Shown one piece after another: positions 1 to 10,067 of a DNA stretch of 38,263 nucleotides. Position 1 is the stretch's first letter. Each line of letters begins with the position of its first letter. Position numbers and translations under genes: made by a program. The notes under the pieces were generated by a model. The model ran no database searches. It saw only the letters and a list, made by a program, of their open reading frames with translations, and was not told the origin of the DNA. Origin of the DNA: Ignavibacteria bacterium (GTDB lineage Bacteria > Bacteroidota > Ignavibacteria > SZUA-365); contig JADKJW010000025.1 in the NCBI GenBank assembly GCA_016720835.1, forward strand, positions 1-38,263. The letters are read 5' to 3'.

Positions 1-1
1 A

Positions 2-1898
2 CCGGCGACACAAGGCGAGTACTATTTCCGCCTCGAAGCGCGAGATCCATCAGGAAACCTGGGTATCGCGCGGAATTACATCACGGTTGGCGGTGAATAT
101 GCGGGACCAGGCACGGTGAACTCCAATCCGCAGTGGGTCCGCGATGCCATCGTGTACGAGATCTTCGTGCCCGCCTTCTCCGCCACGGGACAGCTCCGCG
201 GCATCACCGCGCGCATCCCGGCCATCAAGGCGCTTGGCGTCAATACACTGTGGCTGATGCCCATCATGGACAATCGCGGCACGGTGAACGATTTCAACGG
301 TGGCTACGACATCATCGATTTTTACGCGGTGGACGAATCGCTCGGCACGCTCGCGGACTTCCGCGCGCTCGCCGATTCCTGCCACGCAAACGGTCTGCGC
401 ATCATCCTCGACATCACGCCCAATCACGTGTCCTCTGAGCATCCCTGGCTCTCCGACATCCGGCGCTGGAAGGACGAGAGCATCTACCGCACCTTCATCG
501 AGACGCGCGTGCTCGGCGGCGACCGGGGTCTCGGGCAGTCCGTCACCAGCGAGGGCGGCTACCCCCTGTACGCGCATTACAGCAACTGGGCGCTTCCGAA
601 CATCAACCTGTCGACGCGCGGCGCGCGCGAGGCCATGCTCGACGTGTTCCGTTTCTGGGTGCGCGACATGAAGGCCGACGGCTATCGCATGGATGTGTAC
701 TGGGGCCCGCAGAATCGCTACGGCGCCCCGACATGGTGGCGGCCCTTCCGCGAGCAGCTCAAGCGCGTCAAACCCGACATGCTCGTCCTGGGCGAAACGG
801 ACGGCACGGGATCGGGCAGCGAAGTCAACTACGCGGAACGAGGCGGCGCCATGGACGCCGGCTACGACTGGAACTGGTTCGGACAGATCAAGAACACGAT
901 CTCCAACGGCGACATCGCCGGACTCAACAATCGCACCACCAACTTCTCGCCGAATCTGAACTACACGCATTACACGGGCCCGTACGCGCATTACCTGCGC
1001 TTCCTCGAGAACCATGACGAGGACCGCATCGCGCGCATCGTCAACGGCAATCTCGAGCGCACGAAACCCCGCCGCCGCGGTGCTGCTCACCGCCCCCGGC
1101 ATGCCGATGATTTATGCGGGACAGGAAGTCGGCTGGCAGGGACGGCGCGACAAGATCAATTTTTCGCATCCGGCTGCAGCGACAATTCTCCCGTATTATC
1201 AGACGCTGATTGCCTTGCGCAACCGCTTCCCGCAGCTCCGCACTCCGCGCATGAAGCAGCTCGCAAATACCTCCTCCGGAGTCTACACCTACCTCCGTCC
1301 CGGCCGCGACGCGAACATCGTCTGCGCCGCCAACTTCAGCGCCTCGGCGCCCGGCGTCACCGCGAGCATTGCCGAGCAGGATCTCGATCTCTCCTCGCCG
1401 CTGGACTCGAACCGCGTGTACTTCTTCAACGACCTGATCGACAGCGTCGCGTTTCCCGTCACGAAACACGCGCTCGCGGCCTTCCGCTTCCTGCTTGCCG
1501 CCTGGCAGTCGCGCGTCTTCCTCCTGGCCGACACCGCGATGTTTCCGCTCGCCACCGCCGTCGAGGATGCGGGCGCGCCGCCGGAACGCCTCGACATCGG
1601 ATCGATCTATCCGAATCCGTACAGCAGCGCCGCCGGCATTCCGCTTTCGGCCGCGTGGTCGATCCCGCGCGGGAGCGGCTCCGCCATGCGCGTGACGCTC
1701 ACGTTGGTGGACGCGCTCGGTCGGGTGCATCATACCCTCGTCGATGAAGCGCGCGCGCCGGGCAGGTACGGCGATGCCGCAACGCTTCCATCGACGGCGT
1801 CGCTCGCTTCGGGCACGTATTTTCTCCGCCTGCTCGCGCGCGACCCGGGTACGGGCGCGTCGGAACAGGTCCTGCGACCGTTCACCGTGCTGCGATGA
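2..1898 (+). CDS. GH13 alpha-amylase-family glycoside hydrolase with T9SS sorting domain (5' partial, frameshifted)
   Basis: Hydrolyses or rearranges alpha-glucans outside the cell (family knowledge; exact substrate unknown). The frame is open from base 2, so the true start lies upstream. The first ~38 codons resemble the end of an Ig/Fn3-like domain. The GH13 barrel follows: VNTLWLMPI, the DITPNHV region, nucleophile Asp in GYRMDVYWGP (codon 692-694), acid/base Glu in LVLGETDG (794-796) and third Asp in FLENHDED (1016-1018). After the run CCCC at 1067-1070 the reading moves to the next frame, where the expected TAPGMPMIYAGQE continues, so there is one extra base there. The C-terminus (SIYPNPY, then DALGR, then SGTYFLRL) is a type A sorting domain. 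The stop overlaps the next ATG in ATGA, so the esterase is probably translationally coupled. The frameshift may be a sequence error or a real lesion. Confidence 0.85.
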
Positions 1899-3211
1899 GA
1901 CGCGTCTGCTCTATCATCGCGCTCTGCCTGCTCGCGTCAAGCTCCGCCGCCTCGCAGACGTTCCCCGATTTCGTGATCCGCGTCAACATGGCGCCCGAAA
2001 CGGCGCGCGGCGCGCTCGTCGACAGCTTCCTCGCCGTGCAGCCCTCGCTGCCGCTCATTGAAAAGGATACGATCGTCCATTTCATTTTCCGCGGGACGGG
2101 CACGTCCGTCGCGCTCGCGGGCGACATGAACGGATGGACGCCCGCCTCCGGCCCGCTGCAGCGCCTTTCGAACACCGCACTCTGGTACCGGACCGCAATG
2201 TATGAGGCCGACGCGCGGCTCGATTACAAGTACGTCGTCGACGGCGTGTGGCTGCTCGACGCGCGGAATCCGCGGACCTGCAGCGGCGGTTTCGGACCCA
2301 ACTCCGAGCTGCGGATGCCGCGCTGTCCGGAGCAGCCCGAGCTGGTCCGTGTACCCGGCGTGCCTCGGGGCACGCTGCGGGACACGTCGCTGTCCGGCGC
2401 CGGTCTGGGAACGCGCACGGTGCGCGTGTACCTTCCCGCCGGGTACGACACGCTGTCCGTCGCCTGTCCGGTGATACTCTTTCACGACGGTCTCGATTAC
2501 CCTGGCGCTCGGCGGCGCGGATGTGATACTCGACAACCTGATCGCGGAGGGCGCATCCCGCCGGTCATCGCCGTGTTCGTTCCCGCGTCGGACAGGGCGC
2601 CGGAATACTCGGGCGCGAAGATGTCCGCCTACGGCGCCTGGATCGCGAACACCGTGATGGGGTGGGTGGACGCGCGCTACCGCACGCGCCGCGATGCCGC
2701 CGGACGCGCGGTGATGGGAGCATCGGACGGCGGGAACATCTCGCTGTACTGCGGCGTCACCTTCCCGGCGGTGTTCGGCAATGTCGGCGGGCAGTCGAGC
2801 AACGTGGTCGGATCGATTTCCTCCGCCGTGCAGAGCGGCCCGAAACTTCCGCTGCGCGTGTACCTCGATCTCGGCACCTACGACATCGGCGTCCTCCTTC
2901 CGCGCGTGCGCGGCCTGGTGTCGCAGCTGATCGCGCAAGGCTACGAGCATCGGTACCGCGAATACCACGAGGGCCACAGCTGGGGCAACTGGCGCGCGAG
3001 AATAGACGATGCCCTGATCTTCTTTTTCGGCGCGACTGTCCCGGTCCGGGAAGTGGCGCCCGAGGAGCCGTCCGGGCTCTTCCTCGATCCCAGTTATCCA
3101 AGTCCTGCGCGGCACATGACGACGATCCCGTTCCGCACCGGCCATGACGCGCGCAACAAATCGCAGCCGCGCCCGCACACCTTGCATTGCCGCACTTTGG
3201 AGATTCTCCTC
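1895..3211 (+). CDS. Secreted esterase (Fes/IroE-like, esterase D fold) with N-terminal CBM48-like domain
   Basis: Predicted secreted serine esterase. A signal peptide (about residues 1-20, ending SSAASQ) precedes an E-set/CBM48-like domain (VALAGDMNGW, then LDYKYVVDGVW), as in enterochelin-esterase-type proteins. The catalytic domain shows the nucleophile motif GASDGG (Ser codon 2723-2725), a candidate Asp in LDLGTYD and the His motif HEGHSWGNWR. Between about 2500 and 2551 the frame reads nonsense, while the +1 frame reads LALGGADVILDNLIAEG as the family expects. An extra C (2500-2502) and a missing G (2549-2551) would explain this and cancel each other. Near the C-terminus, DPSYPSPARHMTTIPFRT looks like the start of a T9SS sorting domain that then stops matching, and no stop codon separates it from the next gene. 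The end given is the base before that gene's own start. It probably acts with the GH13 enzyme on extracellular glycans (inferred). Confidence 0.8.
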
Positions 3212-3685
3212 ATGTCCCCTGTTACATCCAAAAACGACATCAACGACTTCCTCGCGCAGCGCACCATCGCGCTGATCGGCGTCTCGCGCGACAAGAAGCA
3301 TTTCAGCCGCCGCATTCTGGAAGAATTCGTGAAGCGCGGCTACGATGTCCGCCTCGTGCACCCGTCCGCCGATACCGTGGACGGCCATGTCTGCGCGAAG
3401 TCCGTTTCATCGATCAACGGCGGCATCGACGGCGCCATGCTCCTCGTCCCCAAGGAAGCGGTGCGGCAGTCCGTGGAGGACTGCCTGCGCGCGGGCGTCA
3501 CGCGCATCTGGATGTACGGCACGCGCGGTGAGAAAGGTCTCGATCCCGCGCACATCGCCATGGCGCGCTCCGACGGCGCGAAGGTCATCGCGGGACATTG
3601 TCCGATGATGTTCTTCAGCGACGCGGGCTGGTTTCATCGGGTTCACGGGTCGATGCAGAAACTCTTCGGATCGTATCCGCGCTGA
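3212..3685 (+). CDS. CoA-binding domain protein (CoA_binding_2, YccU/YneT-like)
   Basis: A cytoplasmic protein of about 157 aa with a Rossmann-type CoA-binding fold. The start shows the glycine-containing first strand (IALIGVSRDKKHFSRRI), followed by GYDVRLVHPSA, DGAMLLVPKEA and the tail KVIAGHCPMMFF, which is usual for the stand-alone family. The biochemical role of this family is not established. I chose ATG 3212 because GGAG lies about 9 nt upstream (3199-3202) and the family begins here. The frame runs uninterrupted into the upstream esterase, but a signal peptide joined to a cytoplasmic CoA domain is unlikely, so I treat them as two genes whose separating stop was lost. Confidence 0.8.
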   Translation: MSPVTSKNDINDFLAQRTIALIGVSRDKKHFSRRILEEFVKRGYDVRLVHPSADTVDGHVCAKSVSSINGGIDGAMLLVPKEAVRQSVEDCLRAGVTRIWMYGTRGEKGLDPAHIAMARSDGAKVIAGHCPMMFFSDAGWFHRVHGSMQKLFGSYPR

Positions 3686-4208
3686 GACCCGCGTGAACCG
3701 CGACGCGTTGGACATTCCTGCCAGCCGCTGGATCAATGCACGTTTACCAGCTGATAGTGCTCTGAGGTCTTGCGTTCTTTCTTTTGCAGCTGCAAAAGAA
3801 AGAACCAAAGAAAACAGCAAGAGGCCGATGAAAAATTGCTCAGAAAACCTGCGCTCATCTCGCGGCGGATTCGAAACTCGGCCTCCTTCGTTCCTCCCAC
3901 CGTACGATCCTTCAAAGTCTCGGCGTTCGGGTCGGAACTTCGGCGGCCTCAAACAGCCGAATCCGTCCGCGAGCTTCACGGGTTTTCTGGCAATTTTTCA
4001 AAGGGCCAAGAGAAGAAATCAAGACAGAGGGTATGCGAAAGCGCTCGTACGATCTCGAGCAAGTCATCAGGACACATCCATCCGAACGAAAGCCCTGTGC
4101 AAGAGCTCGGCGTGACAAGAGCCTGAGGCCTTCCGGTATTCATTCGAAATCGGAAATTCGCAATCCGAAATCTTCAAATCGAAATTGGAAATTCGCAATC
4201 CAAAATCT
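3686..4208. other. Non-coding, repeat-rich interval
   Basis: About 520 nt between the CoA-binding gene and the convergent carboxylase gene. No reading frame here has family-like composition; the longest is Ser/Arg-rich and spans the palindrome at 3774-3805. The interval holds that 32-nt perfect palindrome and, at its right edge, a 35-nt-period tandem repeat that runs over the carboxylase stop codon. The rest shows nothing I can assign. Confidence 0.6.
3774..3805. repeat. 32-nt perfect palindrome
   Basis: GTTCTTTCTTTTGCAG is followed directly by its exact reverse complement, giving 16-bp arms and no loop. CAAAG follows on the right. It lies in non-coding DNA and resembles dispersed intergenic repeats. 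It could form a cruciform, or act as a terminator for the upstream gene, although no T tract follows. Confidence 0.8.

Positions 4209-4211
<3 letters not shown>
4145..4211. repeat. Tandem repeat, two ~32-nt copies at 35-nt spacing
   Basis: Copies at 4145-4176 and 4180-4211 share the word GGAAATTCGCAATCC and differ at two positions. The second copy covers the stop codon (4209-4211) of the minus-strand carboxylase gene. A related copy lies just before msrA (16084-16110). Confidence 0.8.
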
Positions 4212-5757
<1,546 letters not shown>

Positions 5758-5834
5758 TGCGGGATAGGAGATACGAGATGAAAGATGTGAGATGAATAAT
5801 GCGAATTACACTCCGTCGTACGCGCTCCCCACTC

Positions 5835-5869
5835 CTCACCTGCGTCCCGAAATACGGGACTTCGGTGAG
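5835..5869 (-). terminator. Two-tier hairpin between minus-strand genes
   Basis: CTCACC (5835-5840) pairs with GGTGAG (5864-5869), and inside it GTCCCG (5844-5849) pairs with CGGGAC (5855-5860) around AAATA. It lies just downstream of the 5882-6676 gene and upstream of the carboxylase. No T tract follows, so a terminator role is inferred from structure and position. Confidence 0.5.
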
Positions 5870-5881
5870 CAGGCCTACTCC

Positions 5882-6676
5882 CTACTCTCCCACTGTCTTC
5901 GCGAGGTCCTTGTCAAACGTCGCAAGCCCGTCGCGCAGTTCGTCGTAGGCGCGGGCGGAGGATTCGATTTCGGTGAGCAGGGTGTCGATCTGCCGCGTCA
6001 CGTCGGAGGGATCGCGGAGGGCGAGGGTCTGATCGCGGAGCAGTCCGGCGAGGTCGTCGAAGGAATCGAGCTGCGCGTGCAGGAGTTGCGCGTTGCTCTC
6101 CGCCTCGCGCACTTTCTCGATGCGCTGCAGGAGGATGTCGCGGCGCTTTTCCTGCACGGCGCGCAAGCGGTCGTCCGCGGTCTCGATTGCGGCGTCGGCA
6201 TCGCGCAGGCGCTGCTCGAGGTCGCTGGAACTGGACACGGACAGTGCCTCGTCGAGCGCCGCGGACGCGGAGAGCAGCGACGCGTACTTGCCGAGCATCT
6301 CGTCGGCGCGGGCGATGGGCTGTTCGAGGAGGATGCGGTCCGCGGTATTGGCGTTTACGTAGGCGGCGCGGATTTTTCTGAACGTCGCGGCCATGCGTTC
6401 GAAGCGCGCGCGGCTCGAGGACGGGACCGACGCCAGCAGCCGCGCCGTCGCGTCCTCCGCGTCGATGCGCCGGTATTTCTCGGCGCGTTTGTCCGCCGCG
6501 CGCCTGAACGCGGGCAGCAGGGGCGCGACGCCGAGCCAGACGGCTTCGCCCGCGATGCCGATGAACAGCGGCAGGGGCGTCCATGCGACCAGCCCGAACA
6601 GCCCGCAGGCCGCCAGCAGCACGATATTGAGCTGCGAGGCGAGCGCCGCTTTCAAATACTGCGAATGAGATCCCAT
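5882..6676 (-). CDS. Membrane protein with cytoplasmic coiled-coil region, unknown function
   Basis: 264 aa, not assigned to a named family. Residues ~14-52 form two closely spaced hydrophobic helices (LNIVLLAACGLFGLVAW and LFIGIAGEAVWLGVAPLL). The remaining ~210 residues are charged, alanine-rich and helical, with heptad-like patterns (EQRLRDADAAIETADDRLRA) suggesting a coiled coil, and no cysteines occur in this part. A protein anchored by an N-terminal hairpin with a long helical domain is likely (inferred). It is followed by a hairpin and then the carboxylase gene on the same strand. The start at 6676 has only a weak GGAA-type ribosome-binding site. Confidence 0.7.
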   Translation of the reverse strand: MGSHSQYLKAALASQLNIVLLAACGLFGLVAWTPLPLFIGIAGEAVWLGVAPLLPAFRRAADKRAEKYRRIDAEDATARLLASVPSSSRARFERMAATFRKIRAAYVNANTADRILLEQPIARADEMLGKYASLLSASAALDEALSVSSSSDLEQRLRDADAAIETADDRLRAVQEKRRDILLQRIEKVREAESNAQLLHAQLDSFDDLAGLLRDQTLALRDPSDVTRQIDTLLTEIESSARAYDELRDGLATFDKDLAKTVGE

Positions 6677-6794
6677 GATGCGCGGTTCCGGAGGATGGAA
6701 GGAAGTCGTAGCTCGGTGAAGATACGGACTCCCGCTGTCGAAGAAAACCGACCGCTCATCTCATTTCTGATCCCTCATACCCATCCATCTGTGT

Positions 6795-6847
6795 AAAAAA
6801 GAGGCGCAGACCGCGGGTTTTGGCGATGAAGCCCGCAGTCCGCCCTC
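6795..6847 (-). terminator. Rho-independent terminator of the 6902-7393 gene
   Basis: On the minus strand GAGGGCGGACTGCGGG pairs imperfectly with CCCGCGGTCTGCGCCTC and is followed at once by six T (A run at 6795-6800 on the plus strand). It lies about 55 nt past the stop of the small exported-protein gene. Confidence 0.75.
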
Positions 6848-6901
6848 AAGAACGGATCTGAACATGTGTCTCTCCTCAGGCCGGGAGAGCGCGGCGAAGT
6901 G

Positions 6902-7393
6902 TTATCTGACCGTGGCGAAGCCGTTCATTCTGCGATGCTCGATGAAGGCGCCTTCCCCCACAGAGGAGAAGCTGCTCCAGGCGTTGCTCTCGTTTGAAAT
7001 GCCGCCGATCTGCAGTGCGGGCGTCGCGTCCTTCAACGAGGAAGTGACGCGAAGCAGCGTGGAGTTCGGAGGCAGGTTGATCGAAAGCGAGACGTTGGCT
7101 GTACGGAAAGGCTTGCACGCGAAAACCCGGGTCGGAGCTTCATCACTGACGATGAAGAAGAAATCCCCTTCCCTGGGACCTATGGCTGCGGCGACGAGCT
7201 TCAACTGATGCTCGTTCATCGCGCGGGCCAGTTGCATGGTTTGGAAACCCACGTGCACATGCGAGGTTCCGACGAGGAGGACGGTCTGCTCGGGCTTGAG
7301 TTCAGCGGCGAAGGCGGTTCCGGTGTTCAGCAGGAACGCCATCGTGCCAAGCAATGCCAGACGGAGAAGGTATTTTCGGGGAGTGATATTCAT
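6902..7393 (-). CDS. Small exported protein, unknown function
   Basis: 163 aa with a clear Sec signal peptide (basic start MNITPRKYLLRL, hydrophobic core, TAFAAE cleavage region). The mature part begins with LKPEQTVLLVGTSHVHVGFQ and is predicted to be mostly beta with a mixed hydrophobic pattern. There is no sorting domain, no lipobox and only one cysteine, so it is probably periplasmic (inferred). It is transcribed divergently from murA across a 328-nt gap and ends at a good terminator, so it is probably a single-gene unit. I do not recognise the family. Confidence 0.65.
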   Translation of the reverse strand: MNITPRKYLLRLALLGTMAFLLNTGTAFAAELKPEQTVLLVGTSHVHVGFQTMQLARAMNEHQLKLVAAAIGPREGDFFFIVSDEAPTRVFACKPFRTANVSLSINLPPNSTLLRVTSSLKDATPALQIGGISNESNAWSSFSSVGEGAFIEHRRMNGFATVR

Positions 7394-7721
7394 GGTGTTT
7401 CTATCTGTTTTCAGCGTATTGAGTGCAGTATTTCAGTTCCACAGGAGACTGATGCAACTATCGAACCAATCGAAATCCGGACCTGCCACACCTTCATTCT
7501 GCCGGTACAAGTGCTTGTTTACAGCCATTTAGGGGAGTTCGAATGAAATTCGCGGCAAAAGAGCAAAATGGCCGGCTGCCCGGAAATGAAACATTCTCAA
7601 CATGAAAGCACTTTTTCGCAACACGGCCGATTTGCCCTGCGTCCAGTGGTTTCGAGCCTTGAAAACGGCTAAATTGTGATGATCCAAGGCACTTGCAACG
7701 CGCGCAGACACGGAAAGGACA
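7394..7721. other. Divergent intergenic region upstream of murA
   Basis: 328 nt between divergently transcribed genes, more A+T-rich than the coding DNA on either side. It should hold promoters for both genes, but I cannot pick a convincing -35/-10 pair. GGAAAGGA at 7712-7719, ending 2 nt before the murA ATG, is the likely ribosome-binding site. Confidence 0.45.
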
Positions 7722-8984
7722 ATGGACAAATTCATCATTCGGGGCGGAAACCGGCTGAACGGCACCGTTGAGATCTCCGGCGCCAAGAACGCCACGCTCG
7801 CACTCATGCCCGCCGTGCTGCTCAGCGGAGGGGTGTGCCGCCTCTCGAATGCGCCGCGCCTGCGCGACATCTCGACGATGTCGGCCCTGCTCGAACAGAT
7901 GGGCATGGGGATCAAACATCCCGGCACCACACTCGAACTCGATGCATCCGCCATCACGCATTTCGAAGCGCCGTACGACCTCGTCAAAAAGATGCGCGCG
8001 TCCTTTTATGTGCTCGGTCCCCTCCTCGCGAAATTCGGTTCCGCCAAGGTCTCTTATCCCGGCGGTTGCGCCTGGGGTCCGCGGCCCGTGGACCTGCACA
8101 TCAAGGCGCTGCAAAAACTCGGCGCCGAGATCGAAATCGAACAGGGCTACGTGCTGGCGAAGGCGAAACGCCTGCACGGGGCCACCATCACCTTCGACGT
8201 CTCCAGCGTCGGCGCCACGGGCAACACGCTCATGGCCGCGGTGCTCGCGCAGGGAAGCACCGTCATCAACAACGCGGCCGTGGAACCCAAGATCACACAG
8301 CTCGCGAACTTCCTCGTCGAGATGGGCGCACGCATCGTCGGCATCGGCACGAATCACCTCCTTATCGAAGGCGTCGACGCCCTGCACCCGGCGGACGACG
8401 ACAACATCCCCGACCGCATCGAGGCCGGGACCTATCTCACCGCGGCGGCGGCCGCGGGCGGGACCGTCACCGTCAACGGCGTGAATCCCGCGCACCTCGA
8501 AGCGGTCACCGCCAAGCTCGAGGACGCAGGCTGCACGCTCGGCTACGGCGAGCGTTCCATCACGATCAGCAGCGACGGCGCGCTCAGGCCCGTCAACGTG
8601 ACCACGGCCATCTATCCCGGTTTCCCGACGGACATGCAGGCGCAGTGGCTCGCGCTGATGACCACGGCCGCGGGCTCCTCGAGGGTGACGGACACGATAT
8701 ACCTGGACCGCTTCAACCACGTCCCCGAACTGCAGCGCCTCGGCGCCTCGATCGACATCAACGGCAACAGCGCCATGGTGCGCGGCGTCGCGCAGCTCAC
8801 CGGCGCGAAGGTGATGTCCACCGATCTGCGCGCCAGCGCCTCGCTCATCATCGCGGGCCTCATCGCGAAGGGGCAGACCGAGGTGCTGCGCGTCTACCAC
8901 ATCGACCGCGGCTACGAAGCCGTCGAACTCAAACTCCGCAACCTCGGCGCCGACATCCAACGCGTCGACAGCGAAGAGTATTGA
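7722..8984 (+). CDS. murA: UDP-N-acetylglucosamine 1-carboxyvinyltransferase
   Basis: First committed step of peptidoglycan synthesis: transfers enolpyruvate from phosphoenolpyruvate to UDP-GlcNAc in the cytoplasm. The 420-aa length is typical. Key features are seen: Lys in SGAKNA (residue 22), Arg in KKMRAS (residue 92), the active-site Cys in PGGCAWGPRPVDLH (residue 116, equivalent to E. coli Cys115), the Asp of YPGFPTDMQAQ and the Arg of TDLRASASL. The presence of Cys rather than Asp at the loop position predicts fosfomycin sensitivity (family knowledge). It has its own upstream region and no cell-wall gene beside it. There is no sign of disruption. Confidence 0.97.
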   Translation: MDKFIIRGGNRLNGTVEISGAKNATLALMPAVLLSGGVCRLSNAPRLRDISTMSALLEQMGMGIKHPGTTLELDASAITHFEAPYDLVKKMRASFYVLGPLLAKFGSAKVSYPGGCAWGPRPVDLHIKALQKLGAEIEIEQGYVLAKAKRLHGATITFDVSSVGATGNTLMAAVLAQGSTVINNAAVEPKITQLANFLVEMGARIVGIGTNHLLIEGVDALHPADDDNIPDRIEAGTYLTAAAAAGGTVTVNGVNPAHLEAVTAKLEDAGCTLGYGERSITISSDGALRPVNVTTAIYPGFPTDMQAQWLALMTTAAGSSRVTDTIYLDRFNHVPELQRLGASIDINGNSAMVRGVAQLTGAKVMSTDLRASASLIIAGLIAKGQTEVLRVYHIDRGYEAVELKLRNLGADIQRVDSEEY

Positions 8985-9016
8985 TTGCACATCCATATCC
9001 GGAATCTCCCCTCTTC

Positions 9017-9044
9017 TTCATAATTCATACTTCATAATTCATCC
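9017..9044 (+). repeat. Two 14-nt TTCAT-type tandem units
   Basis: TTCATAATTCATAC (9017-9030) and TTCATAATTCATCC (9031-9044) lie in tandem just upstream of the propeller gene at 9071. The same 14-nt word family recurs three times at 22411-22452 and, more degenerate and inverted, at about 5767-5803. Confidence 0.75.
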
Positions 9045-9070
9045 TTCAACTTTCACCCTTTCCCGCCCGC

Positions 9071-10057
9071 ATGTTCAAGCTCCTATCAATACCACTGACA
9101 ATGCTTCTCCTCGTCGCCACGGCGCATTCCCAGCCCACCGAGCGCCGCATATTTTGTTGCATGTACCAGACCCCCGCTCCCGGATCGATAAAGATGCTCC
9201 GCCCCGTGTACATCGGCGTGGCGGCAAGTACGGATCTCGGCGCGACGTGGAAGTCCATGGGCTGGCGCACGAACCGCACGAACGACATCGCCTGTGATCC
9301 GGCCAAACCCGCGCAGCTCTATCTCGCGAACGATTACGGCCTGCTCGTCAGCAGGGATGACGGCGCCACGTGGAAACTGGCCACGTCGGACAGCATCCCG
9401 GGAGTGCTCTCCGTGAAGGCCTTCGGAGACACGGTGCTGCTCGGCACGCCGACGGGCGTGTTCATTTCCGCCGACCGTGGCGCGACGTTCACGCAGCGCA
9501 ATGCCGGACTGCGCGCCCTCAACGGCACGTACGTGTCCAGCGTGCTGCCGCTGCGCGGCGTGTGGCTTGCGGGCACCGCCGACGGTGTGTACCGCAGCAG
9601 CGACGCGGGCGCGTCGTGGCATGCGTCGGGACTCGCGGGCAAGGCCGTCGACCGCATGGTGGCGGGTCCGGCCGGCACGGACATCCTCGCGGCGTGGAAT
9701 GCGCGGGACGGCGTCTGGCTGAGCGAGGATCGCGGCAAGTCCTGGTCCGCCTGGTCCCCCGCCCTGCCGACGCGGCTCGTGCAGGCGGTGCTTTTTCCCA
9801 CGACGGACAAGAGGACCGTCATCGTCGCCACGAAGGATCAGGGTGTGCTGCGCACGAACGACGGCGGCGCCACGTGGACGAACAGCAGCGGCGGCATGCA
9901 GAACCTCAACGTCACCGCGCTCGCGCGCGATCCGGAGGACGAGGCGCTGTTGTGGGCCGGGACGGAAAACGGCGTCTATCTGTCGGACAATCGCGGCGCG
10001 ACCTGGAAGCTCAGCGCGCTGCAGCTCGGGTACGTCAGCAACATCAGCATCTGGTGA
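9071..10057 (+). CDS. Secreted Asp-box (BNR/VPS10-like) beta-propeller protein
   Basis: 328 aa. A signal peptide (MFKLLSIPLTMLLLVATAHS) is followed by seven Asp-box motifs of the form SxDxGxTW: STDLGATW, SRDDGATW, SADRGATF, SSDAGASW, SEDRGKSW, TNDGGATW and SDNRGATW. The spacing fits one propeller. Such propellers occur in sialidases, sortilin-like and photosystem-stability-like proteins. No catalytic sialidase residues are evident, so a binding or structural role is more likely (inferred). No C-terminal sorting domain is present, unlike the related 11982-14768 protein. ATG 9071 directly precedes the signal peptide and has no Shine-Dalgarno match. The SD of the next gene overlaps this stop codon, so the two are probably co-translated. 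Confidence 0.8.
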   Translation: MFKLLSIPLTMLLLVATAHSQPTERRIFCCMYQTPAPGSIKMLRPVYIGVAASTDLGATWKSMGWRTNRTNDIACDPAKPAQLYLANDYGLLVSRDDGATWKLATSDSIPGVLSVKAFGDTVLLGTPTGVFISADRGATFTQRNAGLRALNGTYVSSVLPLRGVWLAGTADGVYRSSDAGASWHASGLAGKAVDRMVAGPAGTDILAAWNARDGVWLSEDRGKSWSAWSPALPTRLVQAVLFPTTDKRTVIVATKDQGVLRTNDGGATWTNSSGGMQNLNVTALARDPEDEALLWAGTENGVYLSDNRGATWKLSALQLGYVSNISIW

Positions 10058-10067
10058 GGACGCGCAC

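Noticed and set aside
2026..3388. Long minus-strand frame opposite the esterase
   Set aside because: Its composition is Arg/Gly/Ala-rich as expected of an antisense shadow in GC-rich DNA, and the plus strand has clear family motifs.
3693..4115. 140-codon plus-strand frame over the palindrome
   Set aside because: It spans a known type of repeat, has Ser/Arg/Pro-rich composition and no ribosome-binding site.
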